Positions 22,660 to 31,634 of a DNA stretch of 37,433 bases are shown here, piece after piece. Source of the stretch: Prevotella sp. (GTDB lineage Bacteria > Bacteroidota > Bacteroidia > Bacteroidales > Bacteroidaceae); contig JAFQGS010000106.1 of the NCBI GenBank assembly GCA_017415455.1, positions 1 to 37,433 on the forward strand, read 5' to 3'. The notes below the pieces were generated by a model. It ran no database searches. It had not been told where the DNA came from and saw only the letters and a program-made list of their open reading frames with translations. Each line of letters opens with the position of its first letter. The stretch's first letter is position 1. Position numbers and translations under genes: made by a program.

Positions 22660-25317
22660 TCACTCTCTTTCTCTATTGTCATCCATCATGTATAGCACAA
22701 CATCAGAGTTTAGTCCGCTCTTCACGGACTCCCATTTGTCGTATGTCGTCTTTTTATATTTGAGATCAACAAAGTTTATTTCCTTGAACTTACGCCATGC
22801 CACTCCCTGACGGTCTAAATGGCTGATGCGGTTTGCGGGAAGGTTGGTAACCTCTATGCGTATGGTGTTGCTTCCCCGTTTAAGAAAGTCTTTGCAGTCA
22901 AGAGCGAAAGGTGCAGCCCATGCGCACCCCACGAACCTGTTGTTTATATATACTCTCGCACTCTCTCTTACATCACCAAGCTCAATAACCCATCTCTTCT
23001 TGGCCTGCTTGCGGCTTAGGCTCACGGTAGTGGTATATACACCTGTTCCCATCGTCACTCTTACGGAGTCGTCGTCAAGTGTCTCCCATGTCTGAAGACG
23101 TGGGAGCAGGAATGTCTTACTTACGTATGGCTCAGAATGGATAAACTCCAACGACCAGCTGTTATCAGTAAGATTGATGCTGTCCGTCACCTCGCTGCGC
23201 TGCTCCTTTGCTATGGCATGCGTATTGTCCAGAGGAGTGTTGAATGTCTGAAGGATGCGTGACTCTCCGGAACGGAGCGTCATCCGTATGCCCTTACTGC
23301 TGATGTCGGCACGTGTGATGCTGCCTGTCAGCGGATTAAACCATAACGCATCGCTGAACTCTACAGCCAGCGGGCATATCGTGTCGATGTCGTTGGGTGT
23401 CAGGTTGGCAATGAAATAATGATGTCCCGAACTGTTGCTGCGCCGTATGTAACGCAGGGCATGAGCCGTCTTCATCTGCTCTGGCTCCGCACATTGTCTC
23501 ATGGCGTTATTGTCAGTGCCGTAGATGATTACCGCACCGGCAGCCTTCAGCTGTCTGATATGTTCCATGGTGGCATCTGCCATCCTGCCGCTTCCCGGAA
23601 TGATGAGTGCTTTGTAGCGTGCGCCGCCTGCCGTCTGAAGCCTGCCGTTGCGGAAAGTAGTGGTCTGAAGGTATTTGTCGCTGATATAGTCGCAGTCGAA
23701 TCCGCAACTGTCAATGCTCATTATGCTCTGTATGAAAGCGGGTGCCTTGCGCTCCATGGAGTGAATGTCGAACATCATAAGCAATCCGCGCTCGCCCTCA
23801 CGCTCACGCATAGCCCACATGTCTCTTATAGGGAGATAGACAAGGAAGTCGTTGTCAGGAGCGCCCATCTGCAGGAAACTCTGACAGCGTTCTATATACT
23901 TCATCATATATGGCGCGTCATGCCAGATGCTGTTGGTGGGACTCATGTCCACAGATGCATAAAACTTACGGCCGGGCCATGGCTCTGACGATGGTGAGTA
24001 GCAAGTGCCGTGGAAGAACATACGGTTGACACCGCATGTGAACATCAGGTCGATGTCGGGCTTCATCTGTGAGAGCGACGTGCGGAAGTGCTCGGTAAGC
24101 CATGTGCACGTCTCGCTGCTCGTAAGCGGCTTTCCTGTGATGTGTGCGGCAGATGAAGCATATTTGAGCATAGACACATCGCTGAAGTTCTTACGTGTGA
24201 ACCCCTGGTCGGTGCGTAGTCCCTTGATGCCGAAATCAGAAAGTCCGAAGCCTTCAATCTCCGGAATGTCAACAGCTGCATAAAGGTCGATGAGATTGCC
24301 CGGTGAGCCATGTGCCTGACTGCGCGTCAGTGCTCCGTGCCTGTGCGCCCATTCTGTCCATTGCTCGGTGAAGTTCTCCAACAGCAGTTCGCTGACGGTC
24401 TCACGGTAATCAGAGAGAACCTTCGTGTCCTTGCCATACAGGAGCTCGGGAAAGTGGTACTCCAGCCTGTAGCCTCTGCGCTTATGAAACTCATCAAGCA
24501 GCGTTGGCGTCCAGTTGGCTCTCTCCACCTCGTAAGAGTCATTGAAGAAAGCATGAGGATATGGAGTCTGTGATTTCCCGAAGGCATCATCAAAGCGCTT
24601 AAGATAGTTCTTGAGAGCATTCCTGTCAAAGTGGTCGATTACAAGTCCCTCGCCGCCAGGCGCCGCACGCTCCACCTTGAGCCGTGTCCTGCCTAAGTAT
24701 AATGTTATGACAAGCCATTCTCCCTCCTCCTGCCGCCATGTGAGCCGGCTGCCCTTTGCGTGTGAGGTGATGTCCTTGGCAGCACCCCATGTGCCGTCGC
24801 TGTTAAGCCTGTGAGCCATCACACGGTGGAGCACAGCATGTTTGCGCTCTTTCTGTGGCGCACTGATGTCCAATGTTATGTCACCCCTGTCGTCAGCGGT
24901 TAGACTCTTTGTGTTTATGGTGTCAACTCTGAACACCGTCTTGCATGCAGCCTCTTCTATAGGGACGTTGGGACCGCCGAAGGGCCATCCTGTGCCGTTG
25001 TTCATGTCAACGATGATACTGTCGCGCCTGCCCTCGTCCTGAATATCCTGAAGCAGTTGCATCCATTGCGGAGACAAATATTCAATATCATTCTTCTCGT
25101 TACCCTTTACTCCATAGATAGGAGTTATCTCCACGGTGCCTATCCCTGTGCGTGAGTACTCACGCATGCTTTTCTGCATCTCCTCTTTGGTAAGGGCGGA
25201 GCCATGCCACCACCAGCGTGTGCCGGCTTTCGTCTCATTGCTTGTCTGTGGCCATGTCTGTGCCGCCAGAGTCTGCGATATGAATATTGTGAGTAGGCAA
25301 AGAATGATACGTGCCAT
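22660..25317 (-). CDS. Secreted GH106 alpha-L-rhamnosidase-like enzyme
   Basis: The 885-aa product has a signal peptide (residues 1-20) followed by the characteristic GH106 opening TRWWWHGSALTKEEM (33-47), GIGTVEITPIYGV (58-70) and DMNNGTGWPFGGP (104-116). Further family-like blocks are FFNDSYEVERANWTP (257-271), SSETCTWLTEHF with Glu402, and FFHGTCYSPSSEPWPG (434-449). The C-terminal region (about 720-880: RVYINNRFVGCAWAAPF, IRIEVTNLPANR) is a GH2-like galactose-binding sandwich. GH106 enzymes cleave alpha-L-rhamnose from pectin fragments such as rhamnogalacturonans. It lies 47 bases after the GH105 gene, and both probably work on the same oligosaccharides. No susC/susD pair is present in the window. 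Confidence 0.87.
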   Translation of the reverse strand: MARIILCLLTIFISQTLAAQTWPQTSNETKAGTRWWWHGSALTKEEMQKSMREYSRTGIGTVEITPIYGVKGNEKNDIEYLSPQWMQLLQDIQDEGRRDSIIVDMNNGTGWPFGGPNVPIEEAACKTVFRVDTINTKSLTADDRGDITLDISAPQKERKHAVLHRVMAHRLNSDGTWGAAKDITSHAKGSRLTWRQEEGEWLVITLYLGRTRLKVERAAPGGEGLVIDHFDRNALKNYLKRFDDAFGKSQTPYPHAFFNDSYEVERANWTPTLLDEFHKRRGYRLEYHFPELLYGKDTKVLSDYRETVSELLLENFTEQWTEWAHRHGALTRSQAHGSPGNLIDLYAAVDIPEIEGFGLSDFGIKGLRTDQGFTRKNFSDVSMLKYASSAAHITGKPLTSSETCTWLTEHFRTSLSQMKPDIDLMFTCGVNRMFFHGTCYSPSSEPWPGRKFYASVDMSPTNSIWHDAPYMMKYIERCQSFLQMGAPDNDFLVYLPIRDMWAMREREGERGLLMMFDIHSMERKAPAFIQSIMSIDSCGFDCDYISDKYLQTTTFRNGRLQTAGGARYKALIIPGSGRMADATMEHIRQLKAAGAVIIYGTDNNAMRQCAEPEQMKTAHALRYIRRSNSSGHHYFIANLTPNDIDTICPLAVEFSDALWFNPLTGSITRADISSKGIRMTLRSGESRILQTFNTPLDNTHAIAKEQRSEVTDSINLTDNSWSLEFIHSEPYVSKTFLLPRLQTWETLDDDSVRVTMGTGVYTTTVSLSRKQAKKRWVIELGDVRESARVYINNRFVGCAWAAPFALDCKDFLKRGSNTIRIEVTNLPANRISHLDRQGVAWRKFKEINFVDLKYKKTTYDKWESVKSGLNSDVVLYMMDDNRERE

Positions 25318-25364
25318 AGTGATTGGTGTGTTAATTAGTTAAACCGTTTATGCTGTAATGCTGT

Positions 25365-26492
25365 CTATTTCATGGATGTAAGCAGTTTGTAATATTCCGC
25401 TGCGCCAAGAAGGAAACATCCTGTGCCGTAATCCTCAAAGTCGGGAACGCTGGAGTAGGTTACAGGCTGTCCTGCCGACGGGTCTTTGCCTGTGCCTTGA
25501 ACATATCCGAGAAAGCCATTGGCATGAACAGCATCCTCCTTCATCGCCCTCCATGCCTTGTCGCATGCAGGCAGATAGGTGTCTTTGTCAAGAATGCCTT
25601 GCTGTATGCCCCATGCCATGCCGTAAAGGAAGAGGGCAGTGCCCGTAAGCTCCTTGCCGCCGAATGTCACAGGTGACACAAGACTGACGTTCCAGAATCC
25701 GTCCTCGCGCTGGCACTTCCTTATGGCGTCGCTCATCAGCAGGAAGTCCTTCAGCAGCGGCTCATAGTATTCGTTTTTCGGACCGATGTCGCTGAGCACC
25801 TTCACCAATGCAGCGTAAACCCATCCGTTGCCGCGGCTCCAGTAGCAGTTCTGTCCGTCTTTCTCCTTGTAAGGCGGAACATAGTCGGCATCACGCCACC
25901 ACAGTCCTTCCTCAACGTTAAACAGTCCGTTGCCGCAGGTGTCTCTCGACCATGTGTATAGCTTCATTGCATAGTCCATATATTCCTTCTCTCCGGTGAG
26001 TTTATACATCTTTGAATATACGGGCATAGCCATCTGTATGGCGTCAATCCATGTCCAGTAGTCGCATCTGCCTGAATTCATCTGTTTGTGCAGATTCAGT
26101 TTCACGCTGTCAATCTTCTCCTCTCCGCCAACCATGTTATATCTGTCAATATACGTCTGTCCGCAGCATTGGTCGTCGGCATGCGTTGTCTTTGTGCCGT
26201 AGCGAGGTGTCCATTTGTGGAAAGCCGCCCATCTGTCGGTATATTCCATGTACTCATTGCGCGGTGCAATCTCGTTGAGCGCCATGAGCCCTTCATAATA
26301 TACGGCTCTTGTCCATAAGCTGCTGGGGCGTTTGCGTCTTACGAAGGTCGGTTCTGTGGGGTCCTCCCACATCTTCATGAAGTAACTGTTAACAGCAACC
26401 GCAGTTTCTAATACCTTTGCGGCCTCCTCTTTCTGTGCGTTCATGCATAATGCCGACATTATCATTACAGCCAGCGTCAGTGTTCTTCTCAT
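25365..26492 (-). CDS. Secreted GH105 unsaturated rhamnogalacturonyl hydrolase
   Basis: The 375-aa product has a signal peptide (residues 1-20, ending MNAQ) and the alpha6/alpha6-barrel pattern of the GH88/GH105 group. Catalytic Asp is probably Asp150 in YWTWIDAIQMAMP, with THADDQCCGQ (103-111), CYWSRGNGW and GTGCFLLGAAEYY as other conserved blocks. These enzymes remove the 4,5-unsaturated uronic acid left by pectin lyases, by a hydration mechanism. It is the first gene of the GH105-GH106 pair. On the minus strand a TATCTTTG -7 box (plus-strand 26529-26536) lies 36 bases before the start, although the -33 partner is not clear. Confidence 0.88.
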   Translation of the reverse strand: MRRTLTLAVMIMSALCMNAQKEEAAKVLETAVAVNSYFMKMWEDPTEPTFVRRKRPSSLWTRAVYYEGLMALNEIAPRNEYMEYTDRWAAFHKWTPRYGTKTTHADDQCCGQTYIDRYNMVGGEEKIDSVKLNLHKQMNSGRCDYWTWIDAIQMAMPVYSKMYKLTGEKEYMDYAMKLYTWSRDTCGNGLFNVEEGLWWRDADYVPPYKEKDGQNCYWSRGNGWVYAALVKVLSDIGPKNEYYEPLLKDFLLMSDAIRKCQREDGFWNVSLVSPVTFGGKELTGTALFLYGMAWGIQQGILDKDTYLPACDKAWRAMKEDAVHANGFLGYVQGTGKDPSAGQPVTYSSVPDFEDYGTGCFLLGAAEYYKLLTSMK

Positions 26493-27129
26493 ATCTATAT
26501 ATATAAAATAGGTGTTATAATATCATTGCAAAGATAATATAAAAAGTTGAAGAAGATTGTTTGTGAGTGCTACTTTTATCTTGTCCTGTTCAATAATTGA
26601 TTTTGTATGCCATTAGTTCGCGCTGATTGCGTTTTTTATTACAGCGTTCCAAAAAGTGTGCCAGGCAAAGAGACTTTTAGGTGCGGAAGGCATCATTGCA
26701 TAGTTATGGCGGTGCCATGGCATAGTCATCGCCGCATCATCGCTTTTAGATGGCGGTAGGATGGCGTTGTCATGGCAGTGCGATAAAATAGCTATCGTGC
26801 TGCGATTACGTTGTAATCATAGCATGATAAAGACGTAATCGCACCGCCTTCTCATATGAAACGGCGTGACCATTAGATAGCAATGGCAGGCATTTCTATA
26901 TGAATTATAGGAAATATAGCGCATGTAGGGCTATGGATTTTATAAAAAATCGTGCTGAAAAAATCGCATTTCGGTCGTCCTCGGGCATCTTTTTGATTTG
27001 TTAACATGAAAAAAGAGCTGCCGCAGTGAGTGAACAAAAGTGCGAAAGGGCATCAAACGCACCGTTGGAATTTCTATTTTGAGAGTTGCGTTTGTCAAAA
27101 AAAGAGAATAAGTTTTTAGTAGACGAGTA

Positions 27130-27196
27130 GACAAGTTGATTGATTAAGTTGACAAGTTAACAAGTTGACAAGTTAACAAGTTGATTGATCAATCAA
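27130..27196. repeat. 16-bp tandem repeat ending in a palindrome
   Basis: The unit gacaagttaacaagtt occurs twice, exactly and in tandem (27151-27166, 27167-27182), after a diverged copy (27130-27150). A perfect 16-bp palindrome, ttgattgatcaatcaa (27181-27196), follows. Such ttgacaagttaac runs are simple, slippage-prone DNA; they have no visible coding role. Confidence 0.8.
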
Positions 27197-27203
27197 TAGT
27201 TTT

Positions 27204-27237
27204 GTAGTTAAGAAGTTAGGGTAGTTAAGAAGTTAGG
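27204..27237. repeat. 17-bp tandem duplication
   Basis: The unit gtagttaagaagttagg is present twice without interruption or mismatch (27204-27220 and 27221-27237). Confidence 0.85.
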
Positions 27238-27275
27238 CCATGTGCTTTTTAGAAGGAGATTGAAGAGCGTTTGAA

Positions 27276-27303
27276 GTTTAATGGTTAAAGTTTAATGGTT
27301 AAG
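27276..27303. repeat. 14-bp tandem duplication
   Basis: Two adjacent 14-base units, gtttaatggttaaa and gtttaatggttaag, differ only in the last base. Confidence 0.8.
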
Positions 27304-27383
27304 GGTCTTTGGAAGAATATAGTAGGAGATAGAGGACACGTGTTGTTGAGCGAAGGCGAAAAATTGCGTGTCAAGCTATTGTC

Positions 27384-27431
27384 TGCACTCCTGCACTCCT
27401 ACACTCCTACACTCCTGCACTCCTGTACTCC
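27384..27431. repeat. 8-bp tandem repeat, six copies
   Basis: Six consecutive units of t-[ga]-[ct]-actcc fill 48 bases: tgcactcc twice, tacactcc twice, tgcactcc and tgtactcc. This is a microsatellite-like run of the kind that varies in copy number by replication slippage. Confidence 0.85.
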
Positions 27432-27560
27432 TTTAATAACTTTACGAGTTGATTGATTAAGTGAACAATTAACAATGAAAGGTGAAAAGTACAATGTTCG
27501 TTTTTCATTAACCAGTAACCGCTTCTTTCGTTCTCGTTGACGTTAATGAAACAAAATTAC

Positions 27561-27624
27561 TGACAAAAATGTCATATTGAGTGACAAAAATGTCAATTCT
27601 TCTGACATTGGCACGTTTTTCGCT
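27561..27624 (+). promoter_or_regulatory. groESL promoter region: paired dyads and a sigma54-like -24/-12 element
   Basis: The dyad tgacaaaaatgtca occurs twice (27561-27574 and 27582-27595), 21 bases apart and so on one helical face. A further tgaca half-site lies at 27603-27607. Next comes ttggcacgtttttcgct, in which GG (27610-27611) and GC (27622-27623) have the exact sigma54 spacing, with one mismatch to the TTGC part. No TTTG/TAnnTTTG promoter or CIRCE element is visible here. The predicted start would be near 27635, about 39 bases before groES. Confidence 0.5.
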
Positions 27625-27673
27625 TATACTTATAGTGATATGATGTAATTAATAACAACTAAAAATAAAAGAT

Positions 27674-27943
27674 ATGAATATTAAACCATTAGGAGACAGA
27701 GTGCTTGTACTTCCAGCACCTGCAGAAGAGAAAGTAGGAGGAATCATCATTCCTGACACAGCAAAGGAAAAACCATTGAACGGAACTGTTGTAGCAGTGG
27801 GTAATGGAACAAAGGACGAGGAGATGATTCTCAAGGTTGGCGATAATGTTCTCTATGGCAAGTATGCAGGAACAGAACTTGAGTTTGAAGGAGAGAAATA
27901 TCTAATCATGCGCCAGAGCGACGTTTTGGCTGTTGTTGGTTAA
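27674..27943 (+). CDS. groES: Co-chaperonin GroES
   Basis: The 89-aa protein begins [34 protein letters not shown]. This is the standard GroES start with its mobile loop (about residues 16-32), which docks on GroEL. The rest ([50 protein letters not shown]) matches the family to the end, and its length is only slightly shorter than the usual 95-97 aa. It caps the GroEL cavity during protein folding in the cytoplasm. groEL follows 92 bases downstream and must share its promoter. Confidence 0.97.
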   Translation: MNIKPLGDRVLVLPAPAEEKVGGIIIPDTAKEKPLNGTVVAVGNGTKDEEMILKVGDNVLYGKYAGTELEFEGEKYLIMRQSDVLAVVG

Positions 27944-28023
27944 TATATAAATAGGTGAGATTATGACACCTTTGCGGTTCTGCCGCCAGTGTTATGACTC
28001 AGACAATAAATGTAAAACGATAA

Positions 28024-29664
<1,641 letters not shown>

Positions 29665-29690
29665 TGTGTATTTGCAAAGTATAGATAACA

Positions 29691-29726
29691 AAAAGAGGGG
29701 TCTGTTTCTGGAACCCCTCTTTTTTT
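29691..29726 (+). terminator. Rho-independent terminator of groESL
   Basis: An 11-bp stem, aaaagaggggt (29691-29701) with acccctctttt (29713-29723), is followed by a run of T to 29726. The position 27 bases after the groEL stop and the GC-rich core make this a strong terminator. Confidence 0.92.
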
Positions 29727-29768
29727 GCATATAAAAAGTTAAAAACAGGAAAATAACGGAAGAAATAT

Positions 29769-29799
29769 TTTGAGGGTACTGTTTAAGTTCTTAACTTTG
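29769..29799 (+). promoter_or_regulatory. Consensus Bacteroidetes promoter with no gene directly after it
   Basis: TTTG (29769-29772) and TAACTTTG (29792-29799) are separated by 19 bases, matching the TTTG-N19-TAnnTTTG consensus fully. Transcription should start near 29805. The next strong hairpin with a T-run is at 29890-29926, and the next gene has its own promoter, so this one seems to serve a short transcript. Confidence 0.7.
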
Positions 29800-29804
29800 C
29801 AATG

Positions 29805-29926
29805 AAAATAATACATTCGAGTAAGATCATTAAAAATAGAGATTTTTTGATTTGTTTTAGTAGATTAGTTTTTAAGTAGTTTGTTTTTGAAAATCGGTTG
29901 TCGTGAGACATCCGATTTTTTTTGTA
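29805..29926 (+). ncRNA. Candidate small RNA (about 120 nt)
   Basis: The interval lies between a consensus promoter (29769-29799) and a Rho-independent terminator (29890-29926) and has no open frame of note. It is very A/T-rich, with one weak hairpin (aaaaat/attttt around 29832-29847) before the terminator stem. Start and end are predicted from the signals only. It could instead be a transcribed leader whose terminator acts as an attenuator for the kinase gene. Confidence 0.45.
29890..29926 (+). terminator. Rho-independent terminator of the orphan transcript
   Basis: The stem aaaatcgg (29890-29897) / ccgatttt (29912-29919), continued by tgtc/gaca (29899-29902 with 29907-29910) after one mismatch, closes on a gtga tetraloop and runs into eight T. 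Confidence 0.85.
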
Positions 29927-29942
29927 CCTTACAGTAAAAGCA

Positions 29943-29974
29943 TTTGTGAGTTTGAGCTATTATTATTACTTTTG
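29943..29974 (+). promoter_or_regulatory. Promoter of the kinase-RapZ fusion gene
   Basis: TTTG (29943-29946) and TACTTTTG (29967-29974) are 20 bases apart, a good TTTG/TAnnTTTG promoter. The predicted start near 29980 leaves a leader of about 30 bases before the ATG at 30010. Confidence 0.7.
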
Positions 29975-30009
29975 TGCAGTAATGACAGCTTTGAGCTATA
30001 AATAGAAAT

Positions 30010-31617
30010 ATGCAACAACTCAGTGAACTTTATAAGCGATGGGCGGGTGAGGAAGCCCAGTCTGTAGAGAAACTTGCCGGTGCGGGGAGTAACCGCAGGT
30101 ATTATAGAATCACGAATGCCAAGGGAGAAACGGTGATTGGCGTAGAAGGTACAAGTGTAGAGGAGAATAATGCTTTCGTGTATTTGTCAAAGCATTTCAA
30201 GGCTTGTAACTTGCCAGTGCCGGAGGTATATGGTGTCAGCGAAGACAAGATGTGTTATATACAGCAAGACCTTGGCGGGTTGTCGCTCTTTGATGCCATC
30301 AAGCAGGGACGAGAGGCTGGAGGTGTATATAATGAATACGAGGAGAGTCTTCTTGTTGACGCAATAAGACTGTTGCCGGAAGTTCAGTTTGAGGGTGCGA
30401 AGGACTTAGACTGGTCGGTATGTTATCCTCAGCAGGAGTTTAATACCGACAATGTTATGTTCGACCTTAACTATTTTAAATATTGCTTCCTTAAGACATC
30501 GGGTGTGGACTTCCACGAGATGAGGCTTGAGGAAGAGTTCAGGAGTTTCGCGAAAGACTTGGTGACAGACAAGAACAACACGTTCCTCTATCGTGACTTC
30601 CAGGCCCGTAACATAATGCTGGTGCCGGTAGGGTGTGTTTCAGCCATAGCCAATCCGGAACAAGAGTCTGGATGTTGTTCCTCTAAAAGACCTGCACCAG
30701 AAAACAAGGATGCCTATTTGCCTTATCTGATAGATTTTCAAGGCGGCAGACGAGGACCCTTCTATTATGACCTTGCGTCTTTTATATGGCAGGCCTCGGC
30801 ACACTATTCACCGGAGTTGCGTGATAAGCTGACAAAGGAATATTATAATTCCCTGCAGCAATATACAGACGTTCCCTCATGGGAGCATTTCTCTGAGCGC
30901 TTGAGTCTTTTTGTCCTTTTCCGCATCATGCAGGTTCTTGGAGCATATGGTTTCCGCGGTTACTTTGAGAAGAAGAAACATTTTATAGACAGCATTCCTC
31001 CTGCGCTTGAAAATCTTAGCAATATATTAGCCAAAGGTAACTTTCCGTATCCTTATCTGACAGACGTCCTCAAACGCTTGGCTTGTAAGTGTGGTAACTC
31101 TGAGACGAATGCCTCATCAGGACTACTCCCACAAGATGGAATGGCTCCTGTGACGTCAAATAAGTCTGATACAGCAGACAAGGCGGATGAAGGCCGAAAG
31201 AGTTCTCTTGTGGTGAGGATATTCAGTTTCTCATACAAGAAAGGAATACCAGAGGATGAGAGTGGCAACGGTGGCGGATATGTGTTTGACTGCCGCAGCA
31301 CCCATAATCCTGGCAGGTATGAGCCTTATAAACAGATTACGGGCCTTGACGAGAAGGTCATACGTTTCCTTGAGGATGATGGAGAGATAACAACCTTCCT
31401 GGATTCTGTTTACAAGTTGGCCGACGCACATGTACAAAGATATATAGAAAGAGGATTTACCTCGCTGATGTTTTCTTTTGGATGTACAGGAGGACAGCAT
31501 CGTAGTGTCTATTCAGCCCAGCATCTGGCGGAACACCTGCATGAGAAATTTGGAATTGAAGTGAGGTTGGTTCATCGTGAGCAAAATATAACACAGATTT
31601 TCAAACCGGCAAAATAA
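30010..31617 (+). CDS. APH-family sugar kinase fused to a RapZ C-terminal domain (AmgK-like)
   Basis: The 535-aa protein joins two parts. Residues about 1-355 are an aminoglycoside-phosphotransferase-type kinase, with a nucleotide loop (GAGSNRRYYRI), the catalytic FLYRDFQARNIM (Asp196) and the metal-binding IDFQGGRRGP (Asp242). Between these lies a low-complexity insert with several Ser, Pro and Cys (about 208-235). After a polar linker (about 362-398), residues 400-535 match the RapZ C-terminal domain (VRIFSFSYKKG, GGGYVFDCRS, FGCTGGQHRSV at 490-500). In E. coli that domain senses glucosamine-6-phosphate. AmgK kinases phosphorylate N-acetylmuramic acid and GlcNAc at the anomeric position in wall recycling, and a MurU-like gene lies nearby. 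That substrate is therefore likely. Confidence 0.8.
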   Translation: MQQLSELYKRWAGEEAQSVEKLAGAGSNRRYYRITNAKGETVIGVEGTSVEENNAFVYLSKHFKACNLPVPEVYGVSEDKMCYIQQDLGGLSLFDAIKQGREAGGVYNEYEESLLVDAIRLLPEVQFEGAKDLDWSVCYPQQEFNTDNVMFDLNYFKYCFLKTSGVDFHEMRLEEEFRSFAKDLVTDKNNTFLYRDFQARNIMLVPVGCVSAIANPEQESGCCSSKRPAPENKDAYLPYLIDFQGGRRGPFYYDLASFIWQASAHYSPELRDKLTKEYYNSLQQYTDVPSWEHFSERLSLFVLFRIMQVLGAYGFRGYFEKKKHFIDSIPPALENLSNILAKGNFPYPYLTDVLKRLACKCGNSETNASSGLLPQDGMAPVTSNKSDTADKADEGRKSSLVVRIFSFSYKKGIPEDESGNGGGYVFDCRSTHNPGRYEPYKQITGLDEKVIRFLEDDGEITTFLDSVYKLADAHVQRYIERGFTSLMFSFGCTGGQHRSVYSAQHLAEHLHEKFGIEVRLVHREQNITQIFKPAK

Positions 31618-31634
31618 CCATTTGGGTAGAGAAT

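Larger units (their letters stand above)
26493..27673. other. Long non-coding region between GH105 and groES
   Basis: This 1.18-kb stretch separates divergent units. I see no convincing gene. Its left half (about 26640-26900) is rich in short inverted repeats, for example gcgattacgt (26802-26811) with acgtaatcgc (26833-26842) and cgata/tatcg just before. Its right part holds tandem repeats (27130-27431) and then the groES control region. A 64-codon minus-strand frame at 26940-27134 has no supporting features. Confidence 0.6.

Noticed and set aside
26940-27134. 64-codon minus-strand frame in the groES upstream region
   Set aside because: It has no signal, motif or neighbour to support it, is rich in codons made from simple A/T runs, and overlaps repeat-bearing DNA. 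A database search for a recurring intergenic element would be the test.
27130-27431. CRISPR array
   Set aside because: The repeats are direct tandem copies with no spacers between them, have four different unit lengths, and no cas genes are near.
27432-27673. CIRCE/HrcA operator upstream of groES
   Set aside because: No TTAGCACTC-N9-GAGTGCTAA inverted repeat is present. The dyads here are tgaca/tgtca.
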